In this document: positions 43,736 through 54,085 of the stretch, one piece after another
Numbering within the stretch: the first letter of the stretch is position 1
How the letters are laid out: each line of letters starts with the position of its first letter
Source: Asterias rubens
Lineage: Eukaryota > Echinodermata > Asteroidea > Forcipulatida > Asteriidae
NCBI RefSeq assembly: GCF_902459465.1
Contig: NC_047081.1
Location: 9,143,883-9,207,882 of the forward strand
Reading direction: 5' to 3'
DNA length: 64,000 bases
The notes under the pieces: generated by a model
Told to the model about the DNA's origin: nothing
The model's input: the letters and a program-made list of their open reading frames with translations, nothing else
The model's database searches: none
Position numbers and translations under genes: made by a program

Positions 43736-45357
43736 GCATGTGGATTTGCGCAACTCTCCTGAAAACATCGCTAGTGAATTTCTCTCTTGTTTTCTCAAAA
43801 ACTTGACGACTAATGAAGCTGAAACTTTTACAAGTAAATTATTTTACACACATCGTCATTCACAGATAGGGACTCATGGTATGGCCCAACATGTTATCTA
43901 CAAAAAGGTACCAAAACCATCCAAAAGGTTGTCCCAGTTTGAAGTTGCAGGAACACTTTGATTTCACTTATTCTTGTTTCTTGGTCAACGACCTCCAAAC
44001 TGCAGTGATTAAACTGAGTTTTCGCTTCCCACTTTTATCGGTCCGTCAGACGTGTGTAAAAAAAAAACACGTAAAAAAACACACCCGTGTCCCAATTAAT
44101 TTGCCGAACCCCTTTCGAAGTCTCTCTCCACACGTGAGAAAGTTATACGGCCCCAAGCAAGAATCAACCCCGTCTGAAAACATCAACAAACAACCACTTT
44201 CTTACCCCATTGTTTCTCGAATTAAAGGCCTATTTGAAAGTTTACGAGCGAACCAATGGAATCGCTCGGTGTTTATTTAAGTTGTCTGGTCTAAAGCGAA
44301 CCGCAACATTTGGAATTTTCACCGCGTTTTTTTTTTTTTTTTTTTTTAATGGAATACTTTTTGGGCGATGCTTTGGTCGATCGGGGTCTGGATTTGAAGA
44401 GATAAAATACCAATAGCATTAGATTTATTTGGATGCGATTTCACCTTGAGTTGTCAGTTAAAAGTGTCTCTGTCAGGGATTTCTTGGTAATAGGGTCTCA
44501 ACAACTAGTCGGGTCACGCCTAATCAAGTTTAGGCTACCGTTTCTTGAAACTGAACTGGGGATCCCGCATCAAAACACTGTCCTGCACCAAGTACTACAA
44601 CTTTTTACAAGCCTTTTGATTCATCTTGTTGACCTCGAATGGAGTTCTTGTAGGGACCGACTCCACTGTTTTGCTGCGTGGTGTCATTTTGAAAAGTGGT
44701 GTGAACAAAATAAATACATTAAATAAAATGCATGATAAAAAATGCATCCTTCAATGGAATTATTTTTTCATTTCCTTTGTCTCTGAAAACAGTATTCCGT
44801 AATACTATGTTCTAAAATTTCTGTTTTGATCACCCCAGTCTTTAGAAACCCCCTTTGGAGTCATTTTAGTTTTCTTTTTGCCCCTTCTTTATGAGCACTT
44901 AGGCCTGTTAGTGTTAGACTCGTGGACAAGTCGTCAAAATATTTGCCGTGATGCGTCTCTCACGCGATTACTGCTCTCGCGATATTTCCTCCAATTAATG
45001 GGACAGTCGTCGAAAGAGAAGTTTAGTCTCGCGGAACAGCAGTTTCTTGCTAGAGAGCCGTTACGATATCACAACGACAGACAAATAACGACTTGGCTAC
45101 AAGTCTAGCCTACAGTTGAACTCCCTTATTTTTCACAAAGCGTCAGCCCCATTACGTGTTTAATACTGCTTCAAAAAAATCCCCAAGCCCCCAGCTGTGT
45201 GTCAGACATAACACCTGTGTGCAGCTCATGTGTCATAAGGGTGGGTTTAATTATAAATCCATCTGGACCAACTCGTGAAAGCTTTAAAAACAATACCCCC
45301 AGTAATCGCCAGCAGAAAACTGATAGTTATTTTCAGTTATAACGTATCACAGGGGTC

Positions 45358-45679
45358 TTAAGGTGTAGAAATCAACGTAGAGATTATGATTTCGACACCG
45401 AGATAAGTGGGGTTGGTGAAGTTCAGGGTGACTCCGATTATTTTCAAAAGCTGACCCCGCTGGAAGGAGAGGCTCGGTGATGGGGACTTTTTGAGCTCTT
45501 CAACGGGGAACAATAATCTGTCAACGACGCTGTGTGGACTCTCGTGCCGCTCCCCGTATTTGATTTGAAGAGGGTTTAACAACACTGGATGTTTATTTCT
45601 TTGGTTTTGAGGATTTGCCAAAAGCACGACCATCAGTCGAGATCCGTAGATGATTAAAGGGAAAGTTGGAACAGTTCGT
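45358..45679 (-). CDS. Possible orphan 3' coding exon, unrecognised
   Basis: On the minus strand a good acceptor (TTTTTATAACAG, AG at 45681-45680) opens a frame of about 106 codons to TAA at 45360-45358. The product reads RRTVPTFPLIIYGSRLM, then a hydrophilic stretch with KYGERHESPHS and RLLFPVEELKK, then FQRGQLLKIIGVTLNFTNP. The composition looks like a folded beta-rich protein, but I recognise no family and found no partner exon upstream. It could be chance or a relic exon. Confidence 0.3.
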
Positions 45680-46539
45680 CTGTTATAAAAAGGTTTCAAT
45701 TCGATTAAATTCAACACATATTTACTTCGGTATTATACATTATTAGTGTTTCATAATGTTAACTCTGCCAGTTATCAGTAGATAGCCAATACTTTGATAA
45801 TGTTGAGAAAAGTATCAACCTAAAATCTTGGCAAAAAAAATGCCCCCAATAAATTAATACCCCCCCCCCTTGGCCCATGCCTGTCCCCATCCCCATCCCA
45901 CCCCGATCTCTGGTTATTACGCAACTAAGTACAAACCATGCCATTGATGCCGCGCCTTTCACAATTGTAAATGATAAATTAATGGGAATGAGACAGGAAT
46001 GGCAGTACCTGTAGAATACAAAGCTCAACAACATTCCAACTTTTCGTCAATGGAAATAACTAACACTGTACGATAAAAGTATCGAAAGTTACCTAAACAA
46101 CTCTGTAGTGACACTGTTGCCGTAGGGCCTTTTACTTTCACATTTTGTCGTTTTTTTCTTTTTTCTCACCAAGATTTTCTCACCAGTTATAGATTTCATT
46201 TACTCGAATACCTGTAAAGGTTTTCTTTTCTTTTTAATCACAAAGGAACCAAACCTGTACAGGAATTTGAAGTATGAATCCACAAAATTCCGTCAATTCA
46301 GCTCTTTTTGAATGTGAAAATGAAACAGCCATTCCTATGTATTGTACACGAAAGTTAAGCATGCGTGTCAACGTGCCGCGGCCTAGCGCTAACATGTTTG
46401 TTGTGTGTTCACTGTGAAGGGTTTCGTTTTATAGTGTTTTAATACTGATCCGGGTTGACGTCACATCCAGGTAATCCAGAATATTTATATTTTTTAATTT
46501 AAGTTTTGCTCTCCCGGACACAGGAAAATATATGTTAAT

Positions 46540-47400
46540 ATTGATCCCAAAAGTTTGACTTTAAAAAAAAACAGACTCAGGAAGATTTATACGTTGACAT
46601 TAAAGGCAGTGGACACTATTGGTAATTACTCAAAATAATTGTTGGCATAAAACCTTACTTGGTAACGAGTAATGGGGAGAGATTGATAGTATAAAACATT
46701 GTGAGAAACAGCTCCCTCTGATTGCCATAGTTTTCGAGAAAGAAGTAATTTTCCACGAATTTGATATCAAGACCTCAAGTTTAGAACTTGAGGTCTCGAA
46801 ATCAACCATCTAAAGGCACAGTACTTCGTGTGACAAGGGTGTTTTTTCTTTCATTATTATCTCGCAAGTTCGATGTCTGATTGAGCTCAAATTTTCACAA
46901 GTTTGTTATTTTATGCATATGTTGAGATACACCAACTGTAAAGGCTAGCCTTTGACAATTACCAATAGTGTCCACTGGCTTTAATCTTAATTTTGAAAAA
47001 AAATGCGACTTTAAAAAACCCAGACACAGGGAAACTTACCTTAACATTAATCAACAAAATCGTCTTCAAAAAAACCCAGATACAGGAAGATGTCGTTAAC
47101 ATTATCCACCAAAAGTACGGCTTAAAAAAACAGAAAATTACATTAATAAAAAAATGTGGTTTAAAAAAGCGTACACCGGAAGATACACGTTAACACTCAT
47201 AAAATAAATTCGACTTTAAAAAACCCAGACACATGAAGATTTACACGTTAACATTAATCTTAATTAAAAAAAAATGCGACTTTAAGAAAAACTGACATTG
47301 ATGGAAGTTACCTGTTAACTTTAGTCACAAAAGATTTCGGCTTAGAAACAACAGATACAGGAAGATTTCTTTAAAAAAAAAATTGACTTAAAAAGACAAA
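46540..47400. repeat. Degenerate tandem array, unit about 60-80 bp, interrupted by a family A element
   Basis: Units read roughly GCGACTTTAAAAAACCCAGA then CACAGGAAGATTTACACG then TTAACATTAATC. They occur at 46556-46603 and from 46985 onward; the 377 bp element at 46604-46980 sits between. Confidence 0.75.
46604..46980 (-). repeat. TTAA-flanked element (family A), full copy inserted in a tandem array
   Basis: TTAA at 46600-46603 and 46981-46984. Ends AGGCAGTGGACACTATTGG and CCAATAGTGTCCACTGGCT. Removing the element and one TTAA leaves GACATTAATCTTAATT, as in the array unit at 47240-47260. Confidence 0.88.
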
Positions 47401-48620
47401 ATCTAAAACAGTTATTTCCATTGAGTACCCTAATTGTGAAGTTGCCATCAGGGTTTGTCAGTGCAGTGGCCTCTGTGGTGTGTCAAAAGGGTAGACAACC
47501 CCCTCCCCACCCTGAAGTATTAATGTTTAACATTTGAGTGAAAGTTGACCACTTTCTCGCAGAGGAGGCAATTTTCTCACCTATAGGCTTTTATAATAAC
47601 AATTATATTCAGAGTAATTACTAAAAGTGTTCCAAGTACCGCTAGTTCTCAACCTTGATGTTATGAATCGAGATGGAAGCACGGGTTTCCAAACGGAAAG
47701 ACGACTGAATTATAAATTCGTCCCTTACATAAGCTAGCCGATGCAACTTTTTTTCTTATTGTTGTTGTTAAAGCAGCTTTATCAAATTCAGCCAAGAAAA
47801 TTCTGTTAACAAAAAAATAAGTAAAAATTTGCAGGGTATCACTCACATAATTGTCATTATAATAATGTTGGCCTGTAATCGTTATTTTAGTAAGCTTTTG
47901 TTGTGCTACTTTTTGACTTCATGCAGCTCTATGATTTTGAGCCCAGAAAATAATTAGCAACAAAATAAGCAAATTAGTTAGCAAAATACCAGTCACATTT
48001 GTACATAGAAGTAATGGTATTTTGGCCAGTAACCGTTGTTTAGTAAACTTTCTTTCTTAGCGACTATTTGTGCATCTTTATGAAACTGCGCCCAGCACGC
48101 GTCTCTATCTCATGTTTTGTCTTTGATGTGGTATTGAGGTTTTCTAGGTTATATTGCCGTAAACTATTAACCCTAAACTTCAATTCAGATCCGGAAACAA
48201 GCCTGTAAATAAAATATCCACCTACCCATTGTTTTCAAAACGTGGTTGTACTTTAAATTATCAAAGGGGGTATACCCTGAGTATACGTGTTGATGTTCGA
48301 TGAAGATAATCACAGATCAATGTGGTATAGAAACGATTTCCGATTTCCGATTTCCTTATTATTACCATTGTCAGTGGAGTATTTTTGGCTCATTTTACGT
48401 AGGAGGTGTAATTTGCTTCGACGAAACACAATACGTCCACAGTGTGTGGCGTCTGGCCTTGTTTATTGTTATTGACAAAATTTAGAACAACAATTAATTA
48501 GTGATCATTGTACAATATTTACTGACAGGAAATTTGGCTGACCAAACTGTTGGCTTATCTCCGGAGTAACAGAGATAGTCATTTCCAATCATATGGAATT
48601 ATTGCAAAAGGAAGTTTTAA

Positions 48621-48998
48621 AGGCAGTGGACACTATTGGTAATTACTCAAAATAATTATTAGCATAAAACATTTCTTGGTGACGAGTAATGGGGAGAGGT
48701 TGATGGTATAATACATTGTGAGAAACGGCTCCCTCTGAAGTGCCATAGTTTTCGAGAAAGAAGTAATTTTCCACGAATTTGATTTCGAGACCTCATATTT
48801 AGAACTTGAGGTCTCGAAATCAACCATTTAAACGCACACAACTTCGTGTGACAATGTTGTTGTTTCTTTCATTATTATCTCGCAACTTCGATGGTCGATT
48901 GAGTTTAAATTTTCACAGGTTCGTTATTTTATGCATATGTTGAGATACACCAACTGTGAAGGCTCGTCTTTGACAATTACCAATAGTGTCTACTGCCT
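48621..48998 (-). repeat. TTAA-flanked element (family A), full copy, reverse
   Basis: TTAA at 48617-48620 and 48999-49002. Ends AGGCAGTGGACACTATTGG and CCAATAGTGTCTACTGCCT, with one mismatch. Confidence 0.87.
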
Positions 48999-49273
48999 TT
49001 AATGGCAATGAACCGCCACTCTTTTCGAGATGCGGTGGGTGGGGTACGACTGGAGGTGGGGGTGGAGGGGAGCCGACTCTTGTTTACGAACCCAAACATG
49101 TGAGTGTTTTTCTTCAGAATTATTTAAGTTGCCATTTTTTTATGAAGGATTGGTAAGGATAAAAAACAATCATTGTTTAGTTGTGAAAGCTGCTGAACTT
49201 CTAAAAAAAAAAAAATAATAATAATAATTGCCACTAATTATAGGGCTGGTTATTAAACGTATCTTCACTTTAA

Positions 49274-49673
49274 AGGCACTGGACACCTTTGGTAATTATT
49301 GTCAAAGACCAGTCTTCACACTTGGTGTATCTCAGCATATGCATAAATTTAAAAAAAATTGAAATTTGAACTCAATTGGTCGTCGAAGAAAAAAAACAGC
49401 CTTGTCACACGAGGTTGTGTGCTTCCAGATGCTTCATTTCGGGACCTCAGAATTGAGGTTGTGTGCTTTCAGATGCTTCATTTCGGGACCTCAGAATTAG
49501 GTGTCGAAATCAAACTCGTTGAAAATTACTTCTTTCTCGAAAACCACATTACTTCAGAGGGAGCCGTTTCTCACAATGTTGTATACTATCAACAGCTCTC
49601 CATTGCTCGTTACCAAGTAAGTTTAGTGCTATTTATTATTTTGAGTAATTACCAATAAAATGTCTAGTGCCTT
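49274..49673 (+). repeat. TTAA-flanked element (family A) with internal 44 bp duplication
   Basis: Left TTAA at 49270-49273; right end mutated (GTGCCTTCAAAC). The 44 bp at 49411-49454 is repeated at 49455-49498 with one difference seen (CTTCCAG against CTTTCAG). Confidence 0.8.
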
Positions 49674-50277
49674 CAAACATACATTCGATACTCACTAGCA
49701 CTTGGGGAGACAGAATCCAAACACATTGACATACCAAGACCGTGCCAAGTGTCGGACCACGATCGTGCCAAGTGTCGGCACACTCCAACATAATAAAATA
49801 AACATGTTTGTGAACATTGATCCATCACCTTCTGTCGGTGGGTTTTGAAGTGTTCCTTAAGGGGGGGGGAATGGGGGAGGGGGGGGGTTAGTGGGTCATT
49901 GAACCGGGGACATTGGACCAGCGGCCAACGGGCAAGTTAGACTTGATCTCCCTTTACTTTTACTTTTTACATGAACGTAAATGCATAATCTCAGGGTAGA
50001 GAAAGACCGAGAGAGCCATTTTCAAACAAAACTAATAAAATCAGTAACCTTTATGTCTATGATTTACATAAAATATTGTTGGGTTCACATTTAACTCGCG
50101 ATGAGGCTTGTTGAATGGTTTTTTTTTATATTTAGTGTAATGCAGTAAGCCCTTGTATATGCACTTCATCATGTCATTATAAATAATATGGGAGTTGAAA
50201 ATGATTTGAAGTAACAACAATTTACACAATGTCTACCAAAGCAGAGCAACATTATATTTCTTCTAAACGTGCAAACC

Positions 50278-50443
50278 AATAAATATTAAATTGAAATCTC
50301 AAACTTCAATTGTCCACATCTCCTCATAGAGGGCGCCCTTCTGGCTAGTCACAAAAAAATAATAAACTGAAATCTCAATCTTCATTAAATTAATAGTCCA
50401 TCTGGTCCTCATACAAGAGGGCGCCCTTTTGGCTAATCACAAA
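50278..50443. repeat. Tandem duplication across the stop codon and 3' UTR of the disordered-protein gene
   Basis: Two units share GAAATCTCAA.CTTCA, then TCCTCATA, then GAGGGCGCCCTT.TGGCTA.TCACAAAA. The second unit (to 50443) contains the real stop (CTA at 50433-50435); the first repeats its neighbourhood. Confidence 0.68.
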
Positions 50444-51695
50444 ACAGTATTTCGATGAGATACTCCGGTAGTTCTCCCGCGCAATCTTTCGCGCAATTGC
50501 GGCAGCACCCTTCATCTTCTGAATCGACCTGAGCGCCACTTTTCCTATCTCTAATAATCACAACCTCTTTCCCATGAGTCTTGCTGTCTCTCCGATCTGT
50601 CTTTGCTTCACTATCCGAAGTCTTTCTGTTGGGGTCTCTCAACCTCGGTCTCTCGAGAATTCTTATCTGCTGACGATTCGCCGGTTGACTCTCTGTTTTT
50701 GCTTGGTCTTTATTTATACCGAAATTTTCCAAGTCGAGTATTACTGGCTGAAGTCTGATGACGTCACTTTTCTTATCTGCCTGTTTGTTCGGAGGAGGAC
50801 CAATCACATCTTGTTTGGTATCGTTTCGTGGGAAACTGAAAGACTTTTTAGTAGGTTTTGGACTGGTCGGTGGGGGCGCTCTGATGGATCTCTGTGGCTG
50901 TGTCGTGATCGGCTTTTGGTGTGAATGTGGAAATGGCGCCGAATCGACCATAATTACCGGGGCTGAAACCTTACGCTGTCCAGCTTGGTTCCGAAGTAGT
51001 TGTTGACCAGTAAAGGATGATTTTCTAACTCGGAATTGATGCTCAGAGTCAAAAGGTCCGGAGTAAGAGCGGCATCTGTGTTTAGCTGGATAACTCGGGT
51101 GAGCGTTCACAGCAGCGGGGTTTGCAAGTGGCGGGAAGACAAACTTTGACGCATTTTTGAGCGGGGATCTTGGGTTTTTATGAAGCTCTTGTTTTCCCTT
51201 TGTCTTCCTCGGTACTAGTTCTTCATCTCCGTGAAACTGCGTTCTTTCATCCATACTTTTATGTCTGACCCTCGCCCTGTAGGGTTGAGCTGTGGGCATG
51301 ACAAGGTTGTTAGTAGAAAACGCTCTGTGGACCAATTGTCGAGCACAAGAGGGCGGTATTGGGCTTTCACGCCCAGAAGGAGATTTACACATCAGGTCTG
51401 ATGTGATACACGGTGAGGATCGACTTTTTTTGTTGAACTTTGACACTGGCTGATGCGGCTCGGCAGAATTGCGAGATTTCAAGAGTCTCTTGGTTATCGG
51501 TGCTTGCTGTTGAGATACCGGAGGGTAGGTCTGTTTCTGGAATAGTCTAGGGCTTAATAACGGGAGGTTTTCATAATGAGCGCCACCCGCTAGTAATTGA
51601 CGAGCCGGTATCGAAAGTGGAGGAACCGGTGCTACTCGCTTTGGTATGTTTATGTTTCCACGCTGGAAGGACTCCACAGTAGTACAGGGTAACAT
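50433..51695 (-). CDS. Uncharacterised Pro/Ser/Lys-rich disordered protein with C-terminal Cys cluster
   Basis: This is the longest frame in the window: 420 codons from ATG at 51695-51693 to TAG at 50435-50433. The product is rich in Pro, Ser, Lys and Arg and looks intrinsically disordered. It has several basophilic kinase or 14-3-3-like sites (RVRHKSMDE, RVRKSSFTG, RCRSYSGP), many Pro-rich stretches (RAPPPTSPKPTKK) and a distinct C-terminus with DEGCCRNCAKDC then LPEYLIEILFCD, which may be a metal or partner site. I do not recognise the family. An acceptor at 51819-51818 precedes the exon, but from that acceptor only a different frame is open (see the upstream ORF entry), so the start is uncertain. 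Long uninterrupted coding with biased composition argues that it is real. Confidence 0.55.
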   Translation of the reverse strand: MLPCTTVESFQRGNINIPKRVAPVPPLSIPARQLLAGGAHYENLPLLSPRLFQKQTYPPVSQQQAPITKRLLKSRNSAEPHQPVSKFNKKSRSSPCITSDLMCKSPSGRESPIPPSCARQLVHRAFSTNNLVMPTAQPYRARVRHKSMDERTQFHGDEELVPRKTKGKQELHKNPRSPLKNASKFVFPPLANPAAVNAHPSYPAKHRCRSYSGPFDSEHQFRVRKSSFTGQQLLRNQAGQRKVSAPVIMVDSAPFPHSHQKPITTQPQRSIRAPPPTSPKPTKKSFSFPRNDTKQDVIGPPPNKQADKKSDVIRLQPVILDLENFGINKDQAKTESQPANRQQIRILERPRLRDPNRKTSDSEAKTDRRDSKTHGKEVVIIRDRKSGAQVDSEDEGCCRNCAKDCAGELPEYLIEILFCD

Positions 51696-51718
51696 GTTTA
51701 CGGTTGATTCTCGACCAA

Positions 51719-51817
51719 TCAAGTTGGTTGCCGGGTACCGATTGAGGGCGTTGTGTTGAGAGTTGAACCATCCAAAGAGTGGTCGTCACTATCACGATCG
51801 TTCACCAAGCTCCCCAT
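51719..51817 (-). other. Upstream ORF or frameshifted N-terminus of the disordered-protein gene
   Basis: Directly after a splice acceptor (AG at 51819-51818) an ATG opens 32 codons in another frame, beginning MGSLVNDRDSDDHSLDGS and ending at TGA 51721-51719, 24 bp before the ATG of the main frame. It reads like real protein sequence. Either it is an upstream ORF in a 5' UTR exon, or an indel separates the true N-terminus from the long frame. Confidence 0.4.
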
Positions 51818-52176
51818 CTGAAAGAACCAAAACAAAAATGTCTATGTCCATTAAATCCCGCTTATTAAGGTGTTAAATAAAAAAAATGAGGTAGAACGGG
51901 ACCTGAACCTGCGACCTCCGGATTAACGTGCTGGTATCGGCCCTAATGATGGCGGTCTTATACTGATATTACTTGTCAAAGTTGCTCAGTGTCGGTCTGA
52001 AGCCACTAACCTGTATCTGCCGTAAAGCCATGGATCATACCCAAGTTTATGAAACTACATGTTTGTCGTGTTTGACATGAAATGTCGTGCTTACTGTTAT
52101 AATTATTATTGGCGGACCTGTGAACTTCTTGTGCCCAACATTTTAGCACAACTCTGCCCCAGTGGAGGCTTGCTAT

Positions 52177-52475
52177 GGGTGCGTTCGTTTAGCTTCCCTG
52201 GGTCGACCCCGCAGTGCTCACTCGGGTGAGCCCACAGACATAAAAACCTAGGTTCTTTATGTTTAGACGTGGGTGAGCCCCTGACAAGAGCTAAACGAAC
52301 GATCACACTCGCCCTCTCGTGGTAACGGCATGCACCTCAGGTCACCCCCAAGTGACCCACTCCACGAGCAGCGCACTGGGGGCTGACCCGGGTGAGCCCC
52401 TAGAATGACGTCAAAGCTATTCGAACGCAACGGGGCAGACCGGGGTCGACCCAGGGAAGCTAAACGAACGCACCC
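52177..52475. repeat. MITE with GGGTGCGTTCG ends (family I), copy 1
   Basis: The left GGGTGCGTTCGTTTAGCTTC and CCTGGGTCGACCCC are mirrored by GGGGTCGACCCAGGGAAGCT and AAACGAACGCACCC. The inner GAGCTAAACGAACGATC is a further piece of the same ends. Confidence 0.86.
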
Positions 52476-53947
52476 ATTATGCATGCATTATGTGTCTGCT
52501 AAATAATCATTATCGTAACATGTTTATAAATATGTCGTGCTTCCTGTTCTAGTAATTGGCGGAACAATACTGAACTTCTAGTGCTCAGTTTAGCGTAACT
52601 CTGCCCCAATGTTCCTCAATATTATGCTTACATTATGCATGCTTCGTGCCAAGATACATTCGAACAGACTGTCACTATGGCTTAGATGTACTTGAATATG
52701 TGTCTATATAAAATAATTATAATAACATGTTTATAATGTCATGCTTCCTCTTCTGATAAGCCCAATAAATTCTTACCTTGGGACACTTGACACACAAACC
52801 ATAATGCGTTTGAAGCAGTCAGTTAAGTCTGGGAGCTCTTCGGTAACTAAACCGTATCGTCTCTTCGTACCGGTTTTGTTCTTCCCCCCAACAAAAAATG
52901 TTTCAACAAAGACTCGTGAAATTGAATCATTAGTAGCGGGTACCTTTCTTTAAGAACCGACGTCTAGCCATTTGACTCTAGGAACCCGACTACACGATTC
53001 CAAAAAGGGTGGCATATAATTATGACTAATATAAACTGACTGCTGCCAGTAGTGGTTCCAGCTTGCCCAGACTTAATTATAGTTTACAAGTTTAGTAAAA
53101 TGGAAAGTAAGGAAACCTAAGAAAAACAATTTAAAGATTTACATGATATTTCTGATTAGATTCATTGCGTAACGTCAGACAATAATTTGAGAAGTATCTT
53201 TTGTTAATGAATGGGGAAAGGATATCTCAGAAGACTGCTACAAGTTTAGTGTTTGATAATTGGAAAGGGAAACGAAGCTTTGCCGGCAAGTTGAGTCTCA
53301 AAGCCGATAGCTATTTCATGTCCAGACCACGATGTTAACTCTTCAGAGGATGTTATAAAAGAAAAAACAACAGCGCTACCTGATTTTGCCGTAATCCACG
53401 CAGGTATGCAAAGCGCTAAGGTGCAAACCCAAGTTTGATCATCTGACGTCACACTTCAAGGCTCGCGTGAATTTAAAGTCATGAGGCCCAGGGCAAAATT
53501 TCTAAAAGTCTTGTATTGCTTAGTAGAAACAGGTTATCGGCCCAAATTACATTCAGTTTGTATTGTTGTGGCTGGTGCCCGACTAAATTTTTGCTTAGCT
53601 TTTCGCCAGTAAAGCGCAACATTAAAATACTTTTCAGAACCAGTGATTTCATTGGATACAACGATTTCATTGGATAGATGTACAGTGACGTAAACTTTCT
53701 GTGTCTGTGTTTTGATTGGTCCGAGGTGACGTTTGGCAGCTGCACTTGCAGTCGTCTGCATGTGAATCTAGGTGAAAAGTGAAGATGGACGGGGACTGAC
53801 CTACGCTAGAGGCCACTCTCTGACGAGCCTCGACAAATCGAAGTGTGACGTCAGATGTTGAGGCTACCAATGAGCTACCTTCTCATTAGCATAGATATAA
53901 ATAGCTTTGTCACTGCATTTTATCCAATGAAATGATTATTATATAGA

Positions 53948-54085
53948 AAGGTTTGCGGTAACACCATGTAATGACTGCTATCTCTAACAAGTTGGGGTGG
54001 TTCTGAAAAGAACCGTTGGTTTCAACTCGACGTTTCGATCAGTATGCTCTGATCGTCTTCCAATGAAATCACTGTTCTGAAAAGC
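53948..54085 (+). repeat. Family J piece (GGTTCTGAAAAGAACCG)
   Basis: AAGGTTTGCGGTAACACCAT, GTGGTTCTGAAAAGAACCGT and CGACGTTTCGATCAG occur in this order. Related pieces are 20976-21330 and 29850-29940. Confidence 0.6.

Larger units (their letters stand above)
31081..45357. other. Intergenic region of about 14 kb with no confirmed gene
   Basis: No conserved exon was recognised on either strand; open frames here are short and repeat-derived. 31480-31560 holds GC-richer DNA with CACGCC and TGACGTA about 400 bp upstream of the neuregulin-like start and may be its promoter. 33180-33330 and 44890-45110 share words such as CTTGTGGACAAGTCGT and CTCGCGA and look like old copies of one repeat. Confidence 0.5.
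45718..50432. other. Intergenic region, tandem array and family A copies
   Basis: No coding exon recognised. Holds a diverged D-like piece at 47926-48097 (GCAGCTCTATGATTTTGAGC to ATGAAACTGCGCCC), a decayed A-like right half at 47520-47640, and G runs at 49860-49890. Confidence 0.5.

Noticed and set aside
43876..44280. A 134-codon plus-strand frame.
   Set aside because: No splice context, no domain, and AT-rich repeat-like surroundings; composition does not stand out.
44878..45108. A 76-codon frame with LLLSRYFLQL.
   Set aside because: The DNA shares words with 33195-33330 and looks like an old repeat rather than a gene.
53667..53870. Minus-strand frame beginning MVASTSDVTLRF near a TATA-like motif.
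   Set aside because: Overlapping frames of similar length exist, no domain is seen, and no link to the downstream exon could be shown; it is more likely 5' untranslated or promoter DNA.
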